DNA of 6,007 nt from Candidatus Galloscillospira excrementavium (GTDB taxonomy: Bacteria > Bacillota > Clostridia > Oscillospirales > Oscillospiraceae), in NCBI GenBank assembly GCA_018711785.1, contig DVHW01000237.1:1-6007 (forward strand), in the 5' to 3' direction. This document shows positions 1-5,475 of this stretch, in pieces. A program made the translations under genes and the position numbers. The notes under the pieces are model-generated. The model did not search any database and had not been told where the DNA came from. It worked only from the letters and a program-made list of their open reading frames with translations. Numbering within the stretch: the first letter of the stretch is position 1; the number at the start of each line of letters is the position of its first letter.

Positions 1-1
1 C

Positions 2-103
2 GGCACGGAGGAGGACGTGCTGGCCAAGAACGAGATGGCCCGCTTCCGCTACGGCGCCATGTACCGGCGCTTCACCGACTTTGAGGACTTCTCCCAGGGC
101 TGA
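2..103 (+). CDS. C-terminal end of an unidentified protein (5' partial)
   Basis: The frame that begins at base 2 is open and ends at TGA 101-103, giving 33 C-terminal residues that end in DFEDFSQG. The tail is charged and aromatic (KNEMARFRYGAMYRRFTDFE), with no membrane segment and no recognisable motif, so I cannot name the family. It is taken as coding because its codons are GC3-rich like those of the neighbours, and because a strong ribosome binding site and a new gene follow only 33 bases after its stop. That spacing suggests it shares a transcript with the downstream galactanase, so a carbohydrate-related role is possible but is only an inference from context. Confidence 0.6.
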   Translation, partial: GTEEDVLAKNEMARFRYGAMYRRFTDFEDFSQG

Positions 104-120
104 CGCCGGAGGGGGAGAGA

Positions 121-129
121 AAAGGAGGT
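121..129 (+). promoter_or_regulatory. Shine-Dalgarno site of the galactanase gene
   Basis: AAAGGAGGT is a full-length match to the anti-Shine-Dalgarno complement and lies 7 bases before ATG 137. This fixes the galactanase start and predicts efficient initiation. Confidence 0.85.
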
Positions 130-136
130 CCTGCAG

Positions 137-1243
137 ATGGATTCCCTGATAAAAGGCATGGACCTGTCCACCCTGCTGGAGGTGGAGGCCTGCGGCGGCC
201 GCTTCAGCGACCACGGCGTCCCCGGCGAGGCCATGGCCATACTCAAGGGCTACGGGATGAACCTGGTCCGCCTCCGCCTCTGGAACGACCCCTTTGCCCC
301 GGACGGGCGGCCCTACGGCGCCGGCGTCTGCGATCTGGCCCACACCCGGGCCCTGGCCCGCCGGGCCAGGGAGCTGGGGGTGGACTGGCTGCTGGATTTC
401 CATTACAGCGACTTCTGGGCCGACCCGGGCAAGCAGTACCCCCCCAAGGCGTGGCAGGGACTGGACGCGGCGGGGCTGGAGCGGGCGGTCTACGAGTACA
501 CCCGCTCCGTGCTGGAGACTCTGCGGGCGGAGGGCCTGCTCCCCGCCATGGTGGCCGTGGGCAACGAGCTGTCCAACGGCCTGCTCTGGCCCCTGGGGCG
601 GACCCCCAGATTCGACCACATCGCCCGCTTTGTCAGCGCCGGCATCCGGGCCGTGCGGGAGGTGGACCCGGCCATCGTGACCATGATCCACCTGGACAAC
701 GGGGGGAACAACACCCTCTACCGGACGTGGTTTGACAGCTATCTCGCCGCCGGCGGCGCCGACTTCGAGGTCATCGGCCTGAGCTACTACCCCTTCTGGC
801 ACGGCACTATGGCCGACCTGAAGCGGAACATGGACGACCTCGCCCTGCGCTACGGCAAGGACCTCATCGTGGCCGAGACCTCCATGGGCTTCACCCTGGA
901 GGACTACGGCACCCGGGAGGGCCTGGCGCCGGAGGAGCGCCGGGGCATGGCGGCCACGGCGAAGCTGGCCGCAGACATCAGCTACCCCATGACGCCCTGG
1001 GGCCAGGCGGTGTTCCTGGCCGACCTGGCCCGGACCCTCCGGCAGGTCCCGGAGGGCCGGGGAAAGGGCTTCATCTACTGGGAGCCGGCCTGGATCCCCG
1101 TGCCGGGCAGCCACTGGGCCACCGAGGCGGGGGTGGAATACATCCACGAGAAGGGCCCCGGGGGCAACGAGTGGGCCAACCAGGCCCTGTTTGACTACGA
1201 CGGCCGGGCTCTGACGGCCCTGGAAATCATCCGGCAGCTTTGA
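137..1243 (+). CDS. Arabinogalactan endo-beta-1,4-galactanase, GH53, no signal peptide
   Basis: A glycoside hydrolase family 53 enzyme of 368 residues. The family hydrolyses beta-1,4-galactan (type I arabinogalactan, pectin side chains) with retention. Visible family blocks: GMDLSTLLEVEACGG (7-21), NLVRLRLWNDP (42-52), DFHYSDFWADPGKQ (87-100), VGNE (141-144, E144 the predicted acid/base), GLSYYPFWHG (214-223), VAETS (245-249, E247 the predicted nucleophile), WEPAW (315-319) and NEWANQALFDYDG (344-356). These span the whole TIM barrel with both catalytic glutamates, so it should be active. The start is set by AAAGGAGGT 7 bases upstream. The protein opens MDSLIKGMDLS, directly into the catalytic domain, with no signal peptide, lipobox or extra binding domain, unlike the many secreted bacterial GH53 enzymes. 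Cytosolic action on imported galacto-oligosaccharides is therefore inferred. The next gene begins 10 bases after the stop. Confidence 0.95.
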   Translation: MDSLIKGMDLSTLLEVEACGGRFSDHGVPGEAMAILKGYGMNLVRLRLWNDPFAPDGRPYGAGVCDLAHTRALARRARELGVDWLLDFHYSDFWADPGKQYPPKAWQGLDAAGLERAVYEYTRSVLETLRAEGLLPAMVAVGNELSNGLLWPLGRTPRFDHIARFVSAGIRAVREVDPAIVTMIHLDNGGNNTLYRTWFDSYLAAGGADFEVIGLSYYPFWHGTMADLKRNMDDLALRYGKDLIVAETSMGFTLEDYGTREGLAPEERRGMAATAKLAADISYPMTPWGQAVFLADLARTLRQVPEGRGKGFIYWEPAWIPVPGSHWATEAGVEYIHEKGPGGNEWANQALFDYDGRALTALEIIRQL

Positions 1244-1248
1244 GGTGA
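1242..1248 (+). promoter_or_regulatory. Shine-Dalgarno site that decides the start of the TraX-like gene
   Basis: GAGGTGA matches the anti-Shine-Dalgarno complement (GGAGGTGA) and lies 5 bases before ATG 1254. It overlaps the galactanase stop codon (1241-1243), so translation of the two genes is probably coupled. A GTG at 1245 lies inside this site and is therefore an unlikely start. Confidence 0.7.
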
Positions 1249-1253
1249 GGGGC

Positions 1254-2045
1254 ATGGACACGGGAAACACGACCCTGCGGAACACGGGCCGCAGGCGGAT
1301 TCATCTGGAGATGACCGGGACAAACCTGAAGATCTACGCCTGCGTCACCATGGTGTTCTACACCCTGAGCATGTCCGTGGTCCAGAACGGCCTGATCCGC
1401 ATCGGCCAGTACGACACCGCGGGCCTGTCGGAGGCCATGGCCTCCGACCCGGACCTGATGATGCTCTCCGGCTGGGCCTCGGTGTTCCAGCTGATCGGCG
1501 GCCTGGCGGTGCCGGTGTTCGCCTTTCTGCTGGTGGAGGGCTTCGTACACACGGCCAGCTACCGGCGCTATCTGCTGACCATGCTGGGCTTTGCCCTGGT
1601 CAGCGAGGTGCCCTACGACCTGGCCATGAGCGGCGCCCTCTGGGACCTGTCGGGCCAGAACGCCCTGTTCACCCTGGTCATCTGCCTCATCATGCTCTAC
1701 GCCCTGCGCCTGTTCGTGGGAAAAAAGGGAGTGACCTACCGGCTGGCCCAGGGGATCGTCATCCTGGCGGCCATCCTGTGGTGCAGCATACTCCGGACGG
1801 GCTTCGGCCTGTGTACGGTGCTGCTCACCGCGATCTACTACCTGGCCTATGACCAGAAGAGCGTCCGCGTCCTGCTGGGCTGCGCGGTCAGCGTCATGTA
1901 CGTCACCGGCCCCCTCTCCGGCTACGCCCTGTGGAACTACACCGGCGAGCGGGGCTGGAACAGAAACAAATATATGTTCTACGTCTTTTACCCCCTGCAC
2001 CTGCTGGTCCTGGGACTGATCGCCCACGCCCTGGCCGCCGCCTGA
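1254..2045 (+). CDS. TraX-family polytopic membrane protein
   Basis: From ATG 1254 the product has 263 residues with about seven or eight hydrophobic segments (roughly 25-45, 78-98, 106-125, 137-155, 166-183, 184-200, 203-222, 240-260), so it is an integral membrane protein. TraX-family blocks are visible: VPVFAFLLVEGFVHT (86-100), YLLTMLGFALVSEVPYDLA (106-124), QNALFTL (135-141), GERGWNRNKY (231-240) and FYVFYPLHLLVL (242-253). The named member, F-plasmid TraX, N-acetylates pilin. Chromosomal homologues in Firmicutes are widespread and mostly of unknown substrate, and there are no conjugation genes here. The first membrane segment reads LKIYACVTMVFYTLSMSV, where, as I recall the family, an Asp-His pair is usual after the Met; here that position is Tyr-Thr. 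The GAGGTGA site favours ATG 1254 over GTG 1245. Family membership is fairly sure; an acetyltransferase function is not. Confidence 0.85.
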   Translation: MDTGNTTLRNTGRRRIHLEMTGTNLKIYACVTMVFYTLSMSVVQNGLIRIGQYDTAGLSEAMASDPDLMMLSGWASVFQLIGGLAVPVFAFLLVEGFVHTASYRRYLLTMLGFALVSEVPYDLAMSGALWDLSGQNALFTLVICLIMLYALRLFVGKKGVTYRLAQGIVILAAILWCSILRTGFGLCTVLLTAIYYLAYDQKSVRVLLGCAVSVMYVTGPLSGYALWNYTGERGWNRNKYMFYVFYPLHLLVLGLIAHALAAA

Positions 2046-2096
2046 CCGGCGGGGCCGCCCGGGACCGGGCGCCGCCCAAAGCATATCAAACCGATG

Positions 2097-2129
2097 GCAG
2101 AGCCCCACTCCACCACCATGTGGCTCTGC
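2097..2129 (+). terminator. 8-bp hairpin downstream of the TraX-like gene, possible weak terminator
   Basis: GCAGAGCC (2097-2104) pairs perfectly with GGCTCTGC (2122-2129) around a 17-base loop. It begins about 50 bases after the TraX-like stop. No T-run follows (the next bases are ACATGAAAGAGGAGG), so it is not a classic intrinsic terminator. It could equally be a processing site or the first element of the structured leader of the next gene. Confidence 0.35.
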
Positions 2130-2151
2130 ACATGAAAGAGGAGGTATTTTC

Positions 2152-2213
2152 CCGTGCGCTCACGGTGCGGCAGTGTGGAGACCTGCCGTAAGGCGCGGCC
2201 CTGCGGGGCGCGC
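2152..2213 (+). promoter_or_regulatory. Three consecutive hairpins in the leader of the ATPase gene
   Basis: Three inverted repeats follow one another almost without gaps. CCGTG/CACGG (2152-2156 with 2161-2165) has a 4-base loop. TGCGGCAG/CTGCCGTA (2166-2173 with 2183-2190) has one G-U pair and a 9-base loop. GCGCG/CGCGC (2193-2197 with 2209-2213) is the third. They lie between a strong AAGAGGAGGT site (2136-2145) and the ATPase start at 2255, whose own GGAG is weak and close. The arrangement could be a structured 5' leader that controls ATPase translation. It matches no riboswitch class I recognise. GC-rich sequence forms short stems easily, so confidence is limited. Confidence 0.35.
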
Positions 2214-2282
2214 GAGGCAGCTGCGGCGGAGGCCCGGCTGTCAGAGCGGAGATTATGTCTGAAGTGCTACTCAAGGGCCTGA
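2154..2282 (+). CDS. Possible 42-residue leader peptide overlapping the ATPase start
   Basis: A GTG at 2154 lies 8 bases after AAGAGGAGGT, by far the best ribosome binding site in this gap. It opens a frame of 42 codons that ends at TGA 2280-2282, 28 bases inside the ATPase gene and in a different frame. The predicted peptide starts MRSRCGSVETCRKARPCGAR, ends RRLCLKCYSRA and has five cysteines and many arginines. I recognise no family. The case for it is the strong site with good spacing, set against the ATPase's own weak GGAG placed only 3 bases before its ATG, which would suit translational coupling. Against it: the peptide is short and composition-biased, and such frames arise by chance in GC-rich DNA. 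The site might also be a leftover from a rearranged gene start. Confidence 0.3.
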   Translation: MRSRCGSVETCRKARPCGAREAAAAEARLSERRLCLKCYSRA

Positions 2283-3409
2283 AGAAAGTCTACGACAACA
2301 AGGTGACCGCGGTCCACGACGTGAACCTGCACATCCGGGACAAGGAGTTCATCGTGCTGGTGGGCCCCTCCGGCTGCGGCAAGTCCACCACCCTGCGGAT
2401 GGTGGCCGGGCTGGAGGACATCACCGAGGGCGAGCTGTATATCGACGGCAAGCTGTGCAACGACGTGGAGCCCAAGGACCGGGACATCGCCATGGTCTTT
2501 CAGAGCTACGCCCTCTACCCCCACATGACCGTGTATGAGAACATGGCCTTTGCCCTCAAGCTGAAAAAGGTGCCCAAGGACGTGATTGACAAAAAGGTGC
2601 GGGAGACCGCCGAGATTCTGGACATCACCCAGTACCTGGACCGCCGGCCCAAGGCCCTGTCCGGCGGCCAGCGCCAGCGGGTGGCCATCGGCCGGGCCAT
2701 GGTCCGGGACCCCAAGGTGTTTCTGATGGATGAGCCCCTCAGCAACCTGGACGCCAAGCTCCGCAACCAGATGCGGGCCGAGATCATCAAGCTCCGCCAG
2801 CGCATCGACACCACCTTTATCTACGTCACCCACGACCAGACCGAGGCCATGACCCTGGGCGACCGCATCGTCATCATGAAGGACGGCTTTGTCAACCAGA
2901 TCGGCGCGCCCCAGGACCTGTTCAACAAGCCGGTGAACCTCTTTGTGGCCGGCTTTATCGGCATGCCGGTGATGAACTTCTTCGACAACTGCCGCCTTCT
3001 GCTGGAGGACGGGGTGTACTACGCCGACATCAAGGGCGCCCGCCTCCGGCTGGACGAGTTCCAGCAGAAGGCCCTCGCCCAGAACAAGCAGGCCCCCTGC
3101 GACATTGTCTGCGGCATCCGCCCCAGCTATATCTCCCTGGGCAGGGGGGATCTGAAGGCCAGGATCGAGGTCTCCGAGATGATGGGCTCCGAGGTCCACC
3201 TGCACACCAACTGCGAGGGGGACGAGGTGGTTATGGTGATCCCCACCATGGACCTGGACGTGGACGTGTCCATCGGCACCGAGGTCAGCTTTACCACCCA
3301 GCCCCGCCTGATCCAGCTCTTTGACAAGACCAGCGGAAACAACCTCATCTGGTACGACGCCGCCTCCGCCGCGGAGAACGCGCCGGTCAGCAAAAGCTAC
3401 GATTTTTAG
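2255..3409 (+). CDS. ugpC: MsmX/UgpC-type ABC sugar importer ATP-binding protein
   Basis: A 384-residue ATPase of the carbohydrate-uptake CUT1 class (UgpC/MalK/MsmK/MsmX). It hydrolyses ATP on the inner face of the membrane to drive a sugar importer. Visible motifs: Walker A GPSGCGKST (37-45), Q-loop at Q83 in VFQSYALYPHMTVYEN, signature LSGGQ (135-139), Walker B VFLMDE (155-160) with catalytic E160, D-loop SNLD (163-166) and switch histidine H193 in THDQTEAMT. The C-terminal TOBE/regulatory region (about 235-360) carries GIRP (287-290) and MGSEVHLHT (310-318). Length is normal and all active residues are present. ATG 2255 matches the usual family N-terminus (MSEVLLKGLKKVYDN), although its Shine-Dalgarno site is weak. 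No permease or solute-binding gene lies beside it. Such orphan ATPases, like Bacillus MsmX, often serve several importers, so a shared role is inferred. The ugpC symbol is the customary family label and says nothing of the substrate. Confidence 0.95.
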   Translation: MSEVLLKGLKKVYDNKVTAVHDVNLHIRDKEFIVLVGPSGCGKSTTLRMVAGLEDITEGELYIDGKLCNDVEPKDRDIAMVFQSYALYPHMTVYENMAFALKLKKVPKDVIDKKVRETAEILDITQYLDRRPKALSGGQRQRVAIGRAMVRDPKVFLMDEPLSNLDAKLRNQMRAEIIKLRQRIDTTFIYVTHDQTEAMTLGDRIVIMKDGFVNQIGAPQDLFNKPVNLFVAGFIGMPVMNFFDNCRLLLEDGVYYADIKGARLRLDEFQQKALAQNKQAPCDIVCGIRPSYISLGRGDLKARIEVSEMMGSEVHLHTNCEGDEVVMVIPTMDLDVDVSIGTEVSFTTQPRLIQLFDKTSGNNLIWYDAASAAENAPVSKSYDF

Positions 3410-3413
3410 GCCT

Positions 3414-3464
3414 GGCCGGGCCTGAACCGGCCCCCGGTCCCGCCCCGCTCCCGGGGCGGGACCG
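3414..3464 (+). terminator. Tandem hairpins ending the ATPase transcript
   Basis: The first hairpin is GGCCGG (3414-3419) with CCGGCC (3427-3432). The second is a perfect 13-bp stem, 3435-3447 with 3452-3464, closed by the 4-base loop CTCC. The second stem is almost all G-C and very stable. It begins 26 bases after the ATPase stop. The downstream sequence (CTGCTGTAACGCAACTTTAC) has only a weak T-rich patch, so termination may be partial or may rely on stem stability. It most likely separates the ATPase unit from the BMP-like gene. Confidence 0.7.
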
Positions 3465-3490
3465 CTGCTGTAACGCAACTTTACAATACC

Positions 3491-3499
3491 GGAAGGGGG
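3491..3499 (+). promoter_or_regulatory. Purine-rich ribosome binding site of the BMP-like gene
   Basis: GGAAGGGGG ends directly before ATG 3500 and 9 bases before ATG 3509. The longer spacing is the workable one, which favours ATG 3509 as the start. The two ATGs share the repeated start ATGCCCG. Confidence 0.55.
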
Positions 3500-3508
3500 A
3501 TGCCCGTC

Positions 3509-5437
3509 ATGCCCGCACAGTACTACAAGGACGCGCAGCGCATGGCGCTGAAGGAGCGCCGCAGCTGCGTCAGCCGGGGCCAGTACCCCTATCTCCCGGC
3601 GCTGGACGACATCATTCCGCCGGAGCGGTCGGCCAAGGGGATCAGCCTGGGGCTCTGGCAGATTCCGGCGGAGTTCATTGTGGGCACCAAGAACGCCACC
3701 CGCACCTCCGCCTTTGCCCGCAATTTCATGCCCCTGCTGGGGGAGGGCAGCGAGTTCGCCGCCAAGTGGATGCAGGTGTGCCGCTGGCACCTGGAGGAGG
3801 GGATCGGCGACCCCCTCCAGGTCTATGAGTACATGAACCGCTACTATGTGGAGGAGGGCAACAAGCGGTGCAGCGTGCTCAAGTACTTCGGCGCGGCCAC
3901 GGTGGCCGCCCGGGTTATCCGGGTGCTGCCCGAGCGCACCGGGGACCGGGAGGTGGAGCTCTACTATGAGCTCGTGGACTTCTGGAAATGCAGCGGGGTC
4001 AACTTTATCGAGTTCTCCCGGCCGGGGCGGTACGCCCAGCTGCAGAGCCTGATGGGGAAGGAGCCCGGGGAGTCCTGGAGCGAGGAGGAGCGGCGGAACT
4101 TCTCCACTGTCTACTACCGCTTCCGGCGGGTCTATCAGGCCAACGGGGGCGGGCGGCTGGCCTCCACGGTGGGGGACGCCATGCTGGCCTGTATGCAGAT
4201 CTACGGCTACCAGGCCCTGCGGGCCAAGGATGAGCAGGAGCTGAAGCGGGCGGTGGCCAGCGTCTGGGAGGAGATCGCCCTCCAGCAGGAGGAGCCCCCC
4301 ATCGCGCTGAAGCTGACGCCGGAGGACCGGAGGAAATCCGGCCTGCTGTCCCTGGTGCTGCCCGGGGGCGGCCACCGGGAGCTGAAGGTGGCCTTCCTCT
4401 ACGACAAGTCGCCGGACACCTCGGCCTGGTCCCTGGCCCATGAGGAGGGCCGGCTCCATGTGCAGGAGGCCTTTCAGGGCCAGATTGTCACCACGCCCTA
4501 CCCCGATGTCATGGCCGGCGACCCCATGGCGGCGGTGGAGCGGGCCATTGCGGACGGGAATACCGTCCTCTTCACCACCTCGCCCCGGCTGCTGCCGGTG
4601 AGCCTGCGGGCGGCGGTGGAGCACCCGGACATCACCATCCTGAACTGTTCGCTGAACAAGTCCCACCGCTACATCCGGACCTACTATGCCCGGATGTACG
4701 AGGCCAAGTTCATCATCGGGGCCATCGCCGGCGCCCTGGCGGGGGACGGCCGGCTGGGCTACGTCTGCGACTACCCCATCTTCGGGCAGATTGCCGGCGT
4801 CAACGCCTTCGCCCTGGGGGCCAGGCTGGTGAATCCCCGCGCGGAGGTGTACCTGGAGTGGTCCTCGGTGGACGGGCTCCCGGGGGCCGTCGGAAAGCTG
4901 ACCGGCCGGGGGATTGACCTCATCTCCTCTCAGGACCTGATGCGGCCGAACGCCGAGGGGGACAGCTTCGGCCTCGCCCGGCTGACGGCGGAGGGCCCGG
5001 TGGGCCTGGCCATGCCGGTGTGCCGCTGGGGCGTGTACTATGAGACCATCCTGCGCCGCATCCTCCAGGGGAGCTTCCGCTCGGAGTACGAGGAGAGCAG
5101 CAAGGCCCTGAACTACTACTGGGGCATGACCGCCGGCGTGGTGGGGCTGTACTGCTCCAGCCGGCTGCCCCGGGACACCAGAAAGCTGGCCGAGCTGCTG
5201 CGGCAGGCCATCTGCGGCGGGATCTGCGCGCCCTTTGCCGGCCCCATCCGCACCCAGGGCGGCGGAGAGGTCGGCGGGGAGCGGGAGGGCGGCCTCTCGC
5301 CCGAGCAGATTGTCACCATGGACTGGTTCGCGGAGAACGTGGTGGGGTCTCTGCCCCGCTACGACCAGCTCAGCGAGGAGGCCAGGGCCACCGTGGACAT
5401 GGTGGGGGTGAAGCTGCCCCGGGACGGGGCGGGCTGA
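3509..5437 (+). CDS. Cytosolic ParB-like/BMP fusion protein, putative ligand sensor
   Basis: A 642-residue protein from ATG 3509 (645 if ATG 3500 is used). The C-terminal part (about 292-620) is a BMP/Med-family periplasmic-binding fold: KVAFLYDKSP (293-302), AWSLAHEEGR (306-315), RMYEAKFIIGAIAGAL (395-410), GRLGYVCDYP (414-423) and VNAFALGARLVNP (431-443). Known BMP proteins bind purine nucleosides or related ligands. The N-terminal part (about 1-270) is mostly soluble and helical, with QVYEYMNRYYVEEGNKRCSV near 104-123. Its EGNKR resembles the core motif of ParB/sulfiredoxin-like folds. The start, MPAQYYKDAQRMALKERR, is charged with no signal peptide or lipobox, so the protein should stay in the cytosol and cannot be an ordinary importer binding protein. 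No permease is adjacent. Databases usually call such proteins BMP ABC transporter substrate-binding proteins; a cytosolic sensor or regulator is my inference. The phosphoesterase gene follows after 38 bases. Confidence 0.85.
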   Translation: MPAQYYKDAQRMALKERRSCVSRGQYPYLPALDDIIPPERSAKGISLGLWQIPAEFIVGTKNATRTSAFARNFMPLLGEGSEFAAKWMQVCRWHLEEGIGDPLQVYEYMNRYYVEEGNKRCSVLKYFGAATVAARVIRVLPERTGDREVELYYELVDFWKCSGVNFIEFSRPGRYAQLQSLMGKEPGESWSEEERRNFSTVYYRFRRVYQANGGGRLASTVGDAMLACMQIYGYQALRAKDEQELKRAVASVWEEIALQQEEPPIALKLTPEDRRKSGLLSLVLPGGGHRELKVAFLYDKSPDTSAWSLAHEEGRLHVQEAFQGQIVTTPYPDVMAGDPMAAVERAIADGNTVLFTTSPRLLPVSLRAAVEHPDITILNCSLNKSHRYIRTYYARMYEAKFIIGAIAGALAGDGRLGYVCDYPIFGQIAGVNAFALGARLVNPRAEVYLEWSSVDGLPGAVGKLTGRGIDLISSQDLMRPNAEGDSFGLARLTAEGPVGLAMPVCRWGVYYETILRRILQGSFRSEYEESSKALNYYWGMTAGVVGLYCSSRLPRDTRKLAELLRQAICGGICAPFAGPIRTQGGGEVGGEREGGLSPEQIVTMDWFAENVVGSLPRYDQLSEEARATVDMVGVKLPRDGAG

Positions 5438-5475
5438 GCCGTGGGAAAGACACAGAGGAGCGGAGTGGTGGGGCC

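Noticed and set aside
294..735. Two overlapping + strand frames inside the galactanase gene
   Set aside because: Their Pro-, Gly-, Arg- and Trp-rich translations are typical of out-of-frame reading of GC-rich DNA, and the GH53 frame explains the region.
1245..1253. GTG 1245 as the start of the TraX-like gene
   Set aside because: The GTG lies inside the GAGGTGA ribosome binding site and has no site of its own at a workable distance. ATG 1254 does.
1227..2108. A 293-codon open frame on the - strand opposite the TraX-like gene
   Set aside because: The translation is rich in Gln, Gly, His and Val with no recognisable motif. The + strand carries a clear TraX-family protein with membrane segments.
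1931..2191. An 86-codon + strand frame across the end of the TraX-like gene
   Set aside because: It is out of frame with the TraX-like gene, has a Pro/Arg-rich translation, and no ribosome binding site is apparent.
3482..3487. TACAAT as a -10 promoter box for the BMP-like gene
   Set aside because: No -35 box is visible 16-18 bases upstream (that stretch is the hairpin's right arm), and the transcript would start inside the ribosome binding site.
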